Source of the DNA: Capniomyces stellatus
Lineage: Eukaryota; Kickxellomycota; Harpellomycetes; Harpellales; Legeriomycetaceae
Length of the DNA stretch: 64,000 bases
Direction: 5' to 3'
Assembly: GCA_001661515.1 (NCBI GenBank)
Contig: LUVW01000001.1
Location: 1,769,374 to 1,833,373 of the forward strand
Made by a program: the position numbers and the translations under genes. Shown one piece after another: positions 43,417 through 54,267 of the stretch. The notes under the pieces were generated by a model. The model was not told the DNA's origin, searched no databases, and saw only the letters and a list, made by a program, of their open reading frames with translations. Each line of letters begins with the position of its first letter. Within the stretch, counting starts at the first letter, position 1.

Positions 43417-46362
43417 TTCATTTTATATTATATTATATTACATTTAATTTATTTTTTAGCTTTGTTACTACACCTATATCTACAAATTTTCCAAAGTCTA
43501 TTTTCATCCCCCTCAACATTGCCCATTTATCTTTCATAGTTTTCAGACCAGTTCTTTTTTTTATAGTTTTATGTCGACTTGGCTATTATTCATTTGTTGT
43601 TTTCAAACCATTCAATCATTCCAGCATTAACAACTACCTTATTCCCTGTTGCCTAGTTCCTTCTCGGTTTTACACTATGTCGTGCCCTTCAATTGTTGTA
43701 TTGTGTTGTATAGTATTCTTTTTTTATTTGTTTATTTGCTACTAATGTTACTAGATGGCTATTCCTTTGATAATCTTAAACCCATTCAAACAAAACCCCT
43801 TGATAACTTTACTATACAGTCGTCTTATATCTAATAGTGCTCGCATTGACGTTAGTAAGCATTGTTTTAATTTGCCTGATTTTTTTTTCTTTCACTTTTT
43901 TTTTATTCATTATTCATTACTCAAGCTTGAAACTGAATTTTAAAACCTTGGCTTCCAAAAGTTCTCTTTGTTTGCAAAGTTCGTTTTGCCTTGGCCCAAC
44001 TCCCTTTATTTTACTTTCCAAGGTTTTCTGCCTGAAAAAAGCAATCCCTTTACAAATATCAAATGCTTTAGTTTCAACACTTAATTATCTCCCAATTCCA
44101 TCCATTTCTCCTAACTTCGAAGCGAATTGATAAAATAACTCTATGTCAGGTTTCATTTCATTCGAATTTCCCATTGGCTTGATTCCCAAGCATGTGGTTT
44201 TGTTAACTCTACAACGCTCTATTTATCCAAATATCACCCTCTTATTTTTGCCTAGCTATGTTGCAGATCGATTCATATAAATATGCACCTTTTTTTTACT
44301 GATATGAGTCAATTCTAATGAAGCTGTCACTCTTTCTTTTGCTCAGTAAATTCCTGGAGACAAAACTGTTTTGTTCAGCAGAGAAAACCGCCCATTTGAA
44401 AAAAGTGTCACTGAAAAATTACAAAGTAAATCACAAATTCAATAAAACATTATAAGTAATATATCAAGTTTTGAATCTTCAAAAAATCTTGACACATATT
44501 TTTCACATATTTTTCACTCTAAAAAGACTCAGCAAAGGTCGGTTGTTAAATAAAACTGTAATTGCTTTGTTTTTTCACCACCAAGTCTTTTACCGGCAAC
44601 CTATTCCCAGTTATTTAGTTTTGCGGCGTTATACATCGGAGGCATCTTTTGTCTTCAGTAGCAAGAATATGCCATAAATATATATATATTTATTTATAGT
44701 TACGTTGACGGGCAATGCCGTTTGCTTGTGACCAAAACGGCCAACGCTTTGTTCAGCAAAAATAAAGTAATAATGCGACCAAAGATTGCAATTGTTTGTT
44801 TAATTACTTTCCTTCGTACTGTCTTCGTTTGGTTTGAAACTCTGTAAAACCAAAACCAAATTATAAATGCTGGATTGCACAAGTTCTGTTTAAACTCTAT
44901 TTTCTTGCCATGCCTACTTTGCACAGACCTAGCTATATGAGTTTTTGAGCCATTACTCTTTATTACCATGCATATAAAATTGGTGATATTAAAAAAATCA
45001 ACATAGTTAATGGTAAATCCAGAGTACAGAAGCCTTTTGGTTCTAGATTCATTTATCTAGAGTATTAATCTAGTTCACAAATACATATTTTTCCAAATTG
45101 GTTTACTCGGGTACTAAATCTGGTATTCAAAGTAAGAGTATTGTTACTTTTGCATGATGACTTAAAATCTCACAACCTAACCCGCCTTTAAAAGATATTA
45201 GTAAATAATTGTCTGTTGGTAAAAGTATCAAAGTATATCAATAAAGCAAAGTGCCAGGATATCGGATAATAAAACTTGATGTTTATAGTGTTTTAGCACT
45301 AATTCATCTAGAGCCGTGTCTGGAACGGTATTTAGGTAATAAACGGAGGTTAAGGATGTTTTTCGAGTCAGTAAAATGAATGATCGACACAGGTGTCGAT
45401 CACGCAAATCCTTATTTCATCGAATGCGTACATTTACTTAACCAGTCCAGACAGGCTATAAATCAATAAAAAAAATGGCATTAAAAAAAGAACAGATCAA
45501 TTCCCAACAGGTAGCAAGGTTTTTGATACCCTTTATTGTAGGAAATATGCTGGTTAACAGACAGAAAAGTTTTTATGCGTAAACACGACTATCCCAAGTG
45601 ATTAATCTGGGTCAAATGCGGGATCAACGAGTTTTAAAAATCTCCAAAAGTAATAGAAATTAAACTTTGAACAATTCCAAATTCGTCCAGATTCATCCAA
45701 AAATGCTCACTTATTCACTTATTATGTTATTATAGTTAAAACTTGAATTACATCCTTTACTCGGGTAGATTAATGCTGTAGATCACCTTAAAGCGACTAA
45801 AATACATTTCCAAGTGCTTGGACCATTATCAATATCATAATAGTCATGCAAAAGTTTTGAACATCATTTTTGTGGCCAGTCAATAATTATTCACACAGTA
45901 TACTTGGCTTCAAAACACCAAAGTTCTCGATCACCATTTAACAAGTCGGTGTACTAGTACTAGTACTAGCACATGTGACATGGTCCTGATATAATATATC
46001 TCTATTTATTTATACTTAAAATACTGGTAAAACAACTGCTAGTAGAGTGCAGATGTTAGAGTCAAGCTATAACACATTATTGAGGCCATTTAGTCGCATA
46101 CTAAGAGTTGCTAGAGTAGAGAAAACCCTCGTTATTTCTATATAAACCCTACAATCCTCCACAATAAACCAAATATTATCAACCTTGTGCTCTAAATCCC
46201 ACATTTTAACTTAGAATTAGACTTGACTAAAATATAACTATCGCAACTAGAAGTACAAATTGGAATTTGGCACAAGTTAGAAAAAGCTAAACAAAAACAC
46301 CAGTTTAAATCTCAGAACTATCCAAAAACACCTTACTTTTCAACTCAAGAAAACTATTAAAA
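43417..46362. other. Intergenic region, first part pyrimidine-rich
   Basis: Bases 43417-44150 continue the C/T-rich character of the preceding gene's upstream side. Dispersed-repeat copy B lies at 44316-44450. A 16-bp palindrome made of TAGTAC units (CTAGTACTAGTACTAG) is at 45954-45969. A minus-strand frame at 44700-44969 is not recognisable. No gene is supported. Confidence 0.4.
44316..44450 (+). repeat. Dispersed repeat, copy B (partner at 2811-2945)
   Basis: Same orientation as copy A and alignable through TTCTAATGAA, CTCTTTCTTTT, TGTTCAGCAGAGAAAACCGCCC and AAATCACAAA blocks. An upstream ATATAAATATG element is present, as in copy A. Confidence 0.6.
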
Positions 46363-48456
46363 ATGAAGCTCAAAAACGTCGTCTTAATTACCTACCTGGC
46401 TCTCGCAAAAGCAGAAAGCGTCCTCAACATTGACAACAATGGTATGAACGAACTTGATCTCCAAGGGAACAATGTCAACTACCTTGCTACAGAAGCTTAT
46501 GGGGACTATGATGAAGTCAAAGACAATTATGATGGTATACATAAATACAAACATAAGCATGGGTACAAGCATAAACACGGGCACAAACATAAGCACGGAC
46601 ACAAACACGGGCCTCTTCACAAACACAAACACAGACATGGAAAAATACACAGACATAAACATGGGCACGGAAACGGGTATGGCCACGGTAACGGGTATGG
46701 ATATGGGCATGGACACGGGCACGGAGGCGGATATGGGCACGGAAATGGGCACGGAAATGGGCACGGGCATGGAAACAAAAAAAAATGCAAAAAATTTTGC
46801 AAAACCAAGTCTGTGACAGTTAGAGGTACCGTGATTGTAACAAAAAATGTCACCAATGCCATGACCACCACTAAGACAGAAGTTGAGACCAAGCCAGTGA
46901 CGATCAACAACACCGTGGTTGTAACAGATAAGGTTACTACTGTTGAGACAAAGCCAGTGACAATCGACAACACCGTGGTTGTGACAAACAATGTCACCAA
47001 TGCCATGACCACCACTAAGACAGAGCAACTCTGGTTCGGTCACTGGATCAACAACACCGTGGTTGTAACAGATAAGGTTACTACTGTTGAGACAAAGCCA
47101 GTGACAATCGACAACACCGTGGTTGTGACAAACAATGTCACCAATGCCATGACCACCACTAAGACAGAAGTTGAGACCAAGCCAGTGACGATCAACAACA
47201 CCGTGGTTGTAACAGATAAGGTTACTACTGTTGAGACAAAGCCAGTGACAATCGACAACACCGTGGTTGTGACAAACAATGTCACCAATGCCATGACCAC
47301 CACTAAGACAGAGGTTGAGACCAAGCCAGTGACAATCAACAACACCGTGGTTGTAACAGATAAGGTTACTACTGTCGAGATAAAGCCTGTCACAACTGTT
47401 GAAACTGTAACACTCACACAATGTACTGGCAATGCCAGCGAAGAGTGTAAATGCCCAACCTTGCCAGCTGGTCAGGTTGAGAACAGACTGTTTTTGCCAA
47501 TAAACGTAGCACCATTGGAAAAGTTAGCAAACAGTCCATCTCTTTTGGTGTATGCTGATATTGAAGGTCCATTAAAGCAGTTAAGTGCTGGAACTAGAAA
47601 TGGAGACCCTGCGTCAATGGCGGCAAGTGTAAGTGCGGGACAAAATGGACTCAAGTATGGTTCAACCAGAATCAAAGAGTTCTTTGACGTGTTTATGGAA
47701 ACAGCCAAAAAATACGACGCCGAGTTCACCAAACAAGTAAAGACAGGAGGAGCCGAGATCAACAACAGCGCGACTCTAGCCAACAGAATTTCAACAAACA
47801 TCAAAAGTTTTGCTGGAAACGAAAAGGCCATTGCCAAGTTTGTATCTGATGTGTTCAGAGGAATGCACGAGAATGCAGAAGCTAGACTAGGAATGATTAA
47901 TTTCTTGCATTTGTCACTCGCAAAAATACAAGCAGAAACAAAGCCAACAGCCGCTCAGTTGGCTGCGCTTTCAGATGCTATTGACAACTTTGAGACTACC
48001 GTTAGCACAACCTATATTTGCAGAAAATCCTTTATGCCTACTAACGAAGACACCTCATTTGGAAAAATCATTACGGGCGCACTAAGCGGCGACAAAGCTA
48101 TAATTGACAAGTTGTTTAAAATAACGCTGTACTTGGCAAACAGAGATAGCGCTAGATTTGAAAGCGATTTGACCAAGGTTTTGACTGTATCAAGCACATA
48201 CACCAACTACATCACATTGGGTATTTATGACACGTATTCAATGGCTTCAGGAACATCAGTTTCATTGACCAACAACATCGTTGCACTCGGCAAGTACTTG
48301 GCTGAAAACAAGAGTGTGGTTGAGGCAGCTCTGTGTGCATATGCCAAGACATACAATTTGGGAAGAATTGATATTGTGGAATTTATCCTCAGATTGTTCC
48401 CAATATTGTTTGTAATGATGATTATGTTCTTACTTCCAATCTGCTGTTGTTGTTAA
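46363..48456 (+). CDS. Secreted or surface protein with His/Gly-rich and Thr/Val repeats
   Basis: A single-exon frame of 697 residues. Residues 1-17 form a signal peptide (MKLKNVVLITYLALAKAES). Residues about 62-145 are packed with His, Lys and Gly (HKHKHGHKHGP, GHGHGHGGGYGHGNGHGNGH) and could bind metal ions. After a Cys/Lys pair, residues about 155-350 consist of a 48-residue (144-bp) repeat: ETKPVTINNTVVVTDKVTTV, then ETKPVTIDNTVVVTNNVTNA and MTTTKTEV. It is Thr-rich with many N-x-T sites, as in cell-wall proteins. A folded, possibly helical domain of about 300 residues follows. The end is hydrophobic (FPILFVMMIMFLLPI) and finishes in four Cys, like a membrane or GPI-type tail. The second repeat copy holds an anomalous segment at 47026-47045. 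I do not recognise the family. Confidence 0.8.
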   Translation: MKLKNVVLITYLALAKAESVLNIDNNGMNELDLQGNNVNYLATEAYGDYDEVKDNYDGIHKYKHKHGYKHKHGHKHKHGHKHGPLHKHKHRHGKIHRHKHGHGNGYGHGNGYGYGHGHGHGGGYGHGNGHGNGHGHGNKKKCKKFCKTKSVTVRGTVIVTKNVTNAMTTTKTEVETKPVTINNTVVVTDKVTTVETKPVTIDNTVVVTNNVTNAMTTTKTEQLWFGHWINNTVVVTDKVTTVETKPVTIDNTVVVTNNVTNAMTTTKTEVETKPVTINNTVVVTDKVTTVETKPVTIDNTVVVTNNVTNAMTTTKTEVETKPVTINNTVVVTDKVTTVEIKPVTTVETVTLTQCTGNASEECKCPTLPAGQVENRLFLPINVAPLEKLANSPSLLVYADIEGPLKQLSAGTRNGDPASMAASVSAGQNGLKYGSTRIKEFFDVFMETAKKYDAEFTKQVKTGGAEINNSATLANRISTNIKSFAGNEKAIAKFVSDVFRGMHENAEARLGMINFLHLSLAKIQAETKPTAAQLAALSDAIDNFETTVSTTYICRKSFMPTNEDTSFGKIITGALSGDKAIIDKLFKITLYLANRDSARFESDLTKVLTVSSTYTNYITLGIYDTYSMASGTSVSLTNNIVALGKYLAENKSVVEAALCAYAKTYNLGRIDIVEFILRLFPILFVMMIMFLLPICCCC
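46882..47400 (+). repeat. 144-bp coding tandem repeat, four partial/full copies
   Basis: The start of the unit (GTTGAGACCAAGCCAGTGAC) falls at 46882, 47170 and 47314, exactly 144 bp apart with one slot between. That slot, 47026-47045, is occupied by the base-by-base complement of the same 20 bases. The remaining sequence of each unit is nearly identical among copies, which implies recent duplication. Confidence 0.95.
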
Positions 48457-49520
48457 TAACAACAATTCCCATCTAGTCGGTTGAAACTAACTGAATGCAC
48501 CAGATCTCAGGTAGTTGATTTTTGAGAAACATTATTGCGCTTATTGCTTGAGATTAGTCGGTTCATTTTTTTGGACTAGTCGGTTATTGTTTGTTTTTAT
48601 TAGTCAGTTTATTTTCTTTTGATTATTCAGTTTATTTACTCGAGATGAAAAAGTTCAACTCAGATCCTTCATTAAATAAATTGCATATCAAACACAACTT
48701 TGTCCGGGAATGCTATTCCGTATAACCATTATATTGGACCAGTTTGTATATGATGTGGGGAATGTCGTAAAAGTAAATTAAAAAGGCAACCTTTACAGGT
48801 GTTTGGTTGGTTTGTTGAGCCCATGAAATTCTTGAGTGCTGTTTAGTCTTTATTTTAATACAAATCAGCCAAAACTAACCATGTCATTTCTTCAAGTAAA
48901 GCATGATTCCGTATCAATCATCAACTTCCAGATGTATAAAGAAACAGTTTTTTCGAATACTGATTAAAAAATAAACTGATGGGCTTATAGATATTTATCA
49001 GAAGATTCGACAATTACAAAATACCGGGTTTTTCTGGAAAGAATATTTGATTTTGCTGATTAGTAAAGCGAATGCACAATTATACATAATTACTTGGCGA
49101 AGCCATAAGATGCCAATCATGGCTCTTCAAAATACTCGCGACATATTCAGCTGATTATAGAATTGATTGAGCAAGGGATTTGTTGAAGATTTTCGTCCAA
49201 ACTTGTATTCAGGCTGGAAAATACAATCACCGACAACAAAAACAATGGAAAGAATATGTGTAAATGAAATAACGCTATTAGAATAGAGTTTTGAAGCGAG
49301 GGTGTATAAAAAGCAACATTGGAAAACTTGGATAAATGGTTCAAATCCAAAGATGAATCTATATTTGGCTCTTTTGTTCTTTTGCTCATTTTATCCTCTA
49401 ATAATTTTTTAATTGTAATTTTTATTGTAACTTTTACTCATCATTATACACATTTTTTTTGACTCAAAGCATAGCTAAGCTGTTTATAAAAGATAAAAAC
49501 AGACATACCAACTAGTTACA
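48457..49520. other. Intergenic region, nothing recognised
   Basis: After the repeat-protein stop there is a stretch with TTAGTCGGTT/TTAGTCAGTT-like elements recurring at about 48475-48630. No gene is supported. Confidence 0.4.
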
Positions 49521-50294
49521 ATGGACAGTACAGTGGGTAAAGCGTCAGCGACTGAAGACAGGTACTCGTACTTGGATAAAAATAGTGCGTTGAAGAAAAC
49601 CAAGGAGCATATGGAGTTGTATTCGTACAAGTATAGCACAAAGCAGCCAGAGAACATAAAAGAGGTATTTGAGCGCACCCATCAAACGGAAAAAGAGGCA
49701 TATATGATGATTTCCCCGCCAGAGGGCCAGCTTATGTCACTGCTTGTAAGCATGCAAAGGTCAAAAAAAGTGGTTGAGCTGGGATGTTTTGTTGGATACT
49801 CGGCGCTTTGGATTGCAGAGGGGCTTGCGCAAAACAATGAGGAGCCAGGCCACTTGTGGACCTGCGAGTTATCGCACCAATATGCAGAGCTTTCAAGAAG
49901 CAACATAGAAAAGGCAGGATACAAAGAGTACGTGACAGTTGTGGCTGAGCCTGCGCAAAACCTGCTGGATAGCTGGCCAAGTGACGAGAAAATCGACCTT
50001 GTGTTTATAGACGCCAACAAAGACGGGTATCTGAATTATTACAACACCATTTTGGACAGAGACTTGCTAGCACCAAATGGGGTGATGGTGGTTGATAACA
50101 CCCTGTTCTATGGTAAGGTCCATGTTCTAGACGATGAAAATGTCAAAATAGAGTCGGACCCAGCAAAGAAAAGGACCGAGGATTGGATTTATGAGTTCAA
50201 CGCAGCAGTCGCAAGGGATCCAAGAACAGAAAAGGTCATCCTGCCTTTGTTTGATGGACTCACAGTAATCAGAAAATCCAAAAGGGCCCAATAA
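49521..50294 (+). CDS. SAM-dependent O-methyltransferase (COMT/CCoAOMT-like, family 3)
   Basis: A single-exon, 257-residue enzyme of the class-I O-methyltransferase family that includes caffeoyl-CoA and catechol O-methyltransferases and animal COMTD1. Visible motifs are ISPPEGQLMSLLVSM, VVELGCFVGYSALWIAEGLA (SAM-binding motif I), VFIDANKDGYLNYYNTIL (metal-binding Asp) and NGVMVVDNTLFYGKV (second metal ligands D-N), ending LPLFDGLTVIRK. The reaction is methyl transfer from SAM to a catechol-like hydroxyl with Mg2+. The substrate cannot be read from the sequence. Length and motif order are those of a complete enzyme, with no signal peptide. Confidence 0.88.
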   Translation: MDSTVGKASATEDRYSYLDKNSALKKTKEHMELYSYKYSTKQPENIKEVFERTHQTEKEAYMMISPPEGQLMSLLVSMQRSKKVVELGCFVGYSALWIAEGLAQNNEEPGHLWTCELSHQYAELSRSNIEKAGYKEYVTVVAEPAQNLLDSWPSDEKIDLVFIDANKDGYLNYYNTILDRDLLAPNGVMVVDNTLFYGKVHVLDDENVKIESDPAKKRTEDWIYEFNAAVARDPRTEKVILPLFDGLTVIRKSKRAQ

Positions 50295-50510
50295 GCAAAT
50301 TTTTTGGAAGGATATTAATGGCGGCACTGACACAGCCAGAATTCAATTTAACATCATATATATATATTTTTTTTAAAAAAGGGAGAAGGTATAATAAAAC
50401 AAATAAACAAGTATTAAATTTCAATAAAAAAAACAAATATTAAATGTAAATTTCAATAATACTAATAATAAAAAGGGATCAAGTAAGAAATAATAAGAAA
50501 AAGCGGCAAA

Positions 50511-53500
50511 CTAGGTGATGTACTCGTAAAATACACTGTCGCTATCAGCAGCGCTTTCGCTAGAGCCGGCATTGTTGTCAATGCTGCTGCCACGTTGCAA
50601 ATAGTCACGGTCAATTAAAGACTCGATACGGATTTTGAAATCCAGGTTGTCAACTCTGTAGCCAATCAAGTTGAACAATGCAGATTTCAAGTTTGTATGC
50701 GTTAGTTGGCGGTGGTGTTTCATAATCCGCACAATTGCAGCATCAATTTTGTAAATCTGGTCTTGTTGAATTTTGCCTGCTTTGTGTTGGCTGTTTTCCT
50801 GGTCAGAATCCAATGCATCATTGCAACCTAAACCAGAGGTGCCATTTTCGTTGTCATTATCATTTTCGTTATCATTGGGATTCATCTTTCCATCTTCAGT
50901 TTCCATGTCAACATCGTCAATTTCATTATCATTATTTTTGGCTGAGCCTGGGGTTGATTGGCTTTGACTGGACCCAGGATGCTGAATTGACGGGTTTGAG
51001 TTTGACTTGATCCTTTTTCTGGAGTTGCTTAGGTTTGTGGTGTAGTTTACGCCACCAGCAGCGTTTGAGCCCTTAGCACCACTGGAAGAGCCAGATTGTG
51101 AGGCTGGTAGTTGGTTGATTTTCAACCTATACAGGCTCTTGAGCGTAGGGTTTGATATTTCGTCAATACAGTTTTCGTTAAAGGAGAAAACATCGGACTC
51201 AGTTATTGAATTAGAGTTTGGAAGCTTGTTCAGGAGCTTGATTTTACCGGTGCACAAAGACAAGAGAGTGCGGTTCATTAGCTCTTTGTCTTGGGTCTGA
51301 GTCAGTTTCAGTATCTCCTTGCAGTTCAAGTTCTGGACAGTTGAAGACTTTGTAAAGAGAAGCAAAACAGCAGCCTGGCACTGGCTAACAACAAACTCTC
51401 TTTTCCCGTAAACAGGAAACTCGGTTGTCAAAATCACATTTCCTAGATTGGCCAGCCATTGGAGTTTTCTCCCATTGTGTAAATTGACGTAGAAATCGTT
51501 GAATTTATCCAAAATAGACTGCATTTCGTTTGGCATGGCTATTTTGGTTGGGGTGTAAGTTGGCCAAAAGTTCTGGGACAAAACGTTTACGCTAAAGTCA
51601 CAATCAGAATTTTTCCTTGACTTGTTGTTGAACTCGTTGGTTAATTGGCTAGAAATCGTAATGTCTCTTAGCATGCCTTCAAGCTTGTTTGTAAACTCGG
51701 ACCCGCATTCGGTTTTCAGCTTAAACAGCAGCAGACGTTCTGAGTCTCTGCTGGCGGATTTGTTTAAAATGAGTCTTTTTGCCATATCTCTTTTGTAGAA
51801 ATTCTCAAAGTCAATTTTGCTACTCAAGAACCTAAACAGCTTCAAAACCTTGTCAAAAATTTCGCCGTCTTTTCCACCCCTCTCATCATCAGTACTGTTT
51901 ACGTTTCTCAGCTTTTCGTCCAAATATCTTGCCATCAGCTTTGACAACCTGGTCTGCTGCAGGTTTATTATCGCCTCAAATGACTCGGTTAGGCTGTGGT
52001 TGAACTGCTCGTTTCCTTTGAAACTTCTCGCCAATATATTGCTCACCTTGTCCAAAAACTTTATCAGGTCTGAAATCATTGTTTTCTCTCCGTTTACTCT
52101 TGTGACAATTGCTATGCCTGTCCTTTTGACGTACAGCTGGTAAAACTGCTTCAGTTCCCTCTGCTTTTTCACCAGCTGAACCATCGAATAGACTTTTTCC
52201 AACTCTTCAATTCTGTTCCTCTCCATCATTTCACTAAATCCGTGTCCTAAAACCACGCCTGACTTGTTGGTGATCATTTCCTCGTGGACTATTTTTATCA
52301 ACTGCTTTCGGCTGCTTTCCCCCAAATACTTTTTGATCCTCGACTCCTCCTCCAAAATCCGCTTCTCCACCTGTTTAAAGTATCTCCCCACCACCGTATC
52401 TCTGTCTCCAACAATCTCCTCCCTCTTCTCTGTAGCACCCCCAAGTTCCGTGTCTTTCATTTCCGCTTCTTTAAGTCGCAGTTCTTGTTTCATTGACCCT
52501 ACTAATTCATCTGCCTCTTTTCTGTAGTACTCTCTGCTGCTTTCCATGAATTCTCCCTCAAATTTACCCTGGTATATTCCCAACTCTTGAAACATCCCCA
52601 CCAACTCCTTGACCATTTCTTGCCACATATACTCGCCATCCCTTTCACTCTTTATTGCCCACAACAACCCAGCTTTTAATCTCTCAAACACCCTTTTTAC
52701 CAGATTCTCTTGTTTTTTTACCACGTCTAGCCCCATTTCCCTATTAATTATCGCCACAGAACTTGTATTACTACTCAGCCTTTATCATACTCTACTTTTT
52801 ATTATTATCTCGACTATCTAACCCTATTCCCTTCCGCCCAACAATTATATCGCTACTATATTTCCAATTCTCTTTAATAATAACAATATAATAAAACCAA
52901 TCTAATTACCAAATCGACAACAATCCTACAGTATGGATAACATATGTCCTGTCCAAATACATGAACACCGACCTAACCGTACCCTATTTGCTCCACATCC
53001 AACACAGTACATTGTTACTCAAAGAATCAAGGCTCAAATATCACCATCTCTATACTAACTCTACTAAACCTACCAACTTTAACGTATATCGCTTCCAAAA
53101 CTCAACCATTGAACCCAAAACCTTCTCATTCTCCTCGCCACTGCGTTGTACATTTTATATCCATTTATAACCATTTTATTCACACATTACATTCCAAATA
53201 TTACCACGCTCACTTAAAAGTCTATTCATTTCCCATCCTTTTCTATTTCCCCAGCTCGCTATATCTTTATTCATTCATTTATTTGTTTTTTGCTGTTTCT
53301 ACTTTGCTTCATGCCTACCTCTTTTCCATCAACTTCTCGCTTTCAAGTCGAATGTACTCTTTAATTTCTGCCTTTAGCTCCTCGTAAATCTTCATCCACT
53401 TTCCCTTTAGACACAGTACTTCGCAATCCTACTTTTTTATTTTATTTTCTTACATTTAAATTTGCACTCCAACTTTAATATCTATTTTTATGGCACATTT

Positions 53501-53738
53501 ATTCACTGGTTTACTTTCGGTCTGTCGCACTTGCCCTATAAATTTCCTCGTATCCCTTTTCCATACACTCTTCGTACAGTATTCCTCTAATCGCCCGTTT
53601 CAATCCTACCATCAGCTCCTCTTCATACTCATCAACACACGATGCCTTTTCTAGTCGCTCTTGGCTTTCAATGTTTATCTCGATGCTTTTCACATCTACG
53701 GTCAAGTTTTCGCCATTAAAGCTTTTACTCCAATGCAT
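50511..53738 (-). CDS. CUL4: Cullin 4-type scaffold of a ubiquitin ligase
   Basis: Six exons on the minus strand: 53738-53515, 53472-53454 (a 19-nt microexon), 53428-53319, 53140-53074, 52983-52910 and 52740-50511. Phases agree and the model totals 907 residues. N-terminal cullin repeats: LKRAIRGILYEECMEKGYEE, VEFWKRYTLKL, VFMYLDRTYVIHTVGLLSIW then EMGLD; the SIW-x-MGL block points to CUL4. The C-terminal cullin domain has FENFYKRDMAKRLILNKSAS, ECGSEFTNKLEGM, FWPTYTPTK and GRKLQWLANLG. The neddylation region IDAAIVRIMKHHRQLTH and the YEYIT end are intact. A low-complexity insert of about 100 residues lies just before the neddylation module. CUL4 bridges DDB1-type adaptors and RBX1. The microexon is inferred from phase and is the least certain part. 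Confidence 0.9.
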
Positions 53739-54267
53739 TTTGTTTCTCTCTTTCTTTTTTCCTTTTCAATTATTTCCCTTCCTTCCCTTTATCAGTTCTC
53801 TTCTACTTTCTTTTCGCCGGTTTGTTATTATTGGTATTCAATCTTAAATATATTTTCTACGTGTTTTCACTATTGTTTACAAGAATCCTAAATGTCAAAG
53901 TTGGAAAAACGTGTTAGATTTTTTTTTGTTTATTCCGGATTTTTAAAGTAATTGAGGCTTTCTTTGCTTATTTTTTTCCCTCCTATTTGACTCGTTTCAA
54001 ATTCAATCGACTTTAGTTTGAAGTTTAGTTACTTGATTTATTTGTGTCACAATCCGGTTTTATCGACATTTAGTCCAAAGCGTTTTCACCTGACAATTTT
54101 TATCAATATCAGGACATTTCTCGTAAAATCATCCATTTTTTAACTTTTAACTTTTTGATTTTTCTATTTATTTTCAACACGAAAAAAAAAAACATTCTAT
54201 TTATATTGTAATATACGCTGTAAAAAGCTAAATTAAGACTGGCTTGACCAATTTGCCCCCCGATTTG
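53739..54267. other. Region between cullin 5' end and CK2-beta 3' end
   Basis: T/C-rich on the + strand near the cullin, becoming generally AT-rich. No gene. Confidence 0.4.

Noticed and set aside
47026..47045. Explaining the odd repeat segment as a small inversion
   Set aside because: An inversion would give the reverse complement, beginning GTCACTGG; the observed bases are the complement in unchanged order.
46384..47432. Minus-strand frame of 345 codons opposite the repeat protein
   Set aside because: It is the antisense of the 144-bp repeats and the His-rich section. The + strand frame has a signal peptide, a good start and a continuing unique domain.
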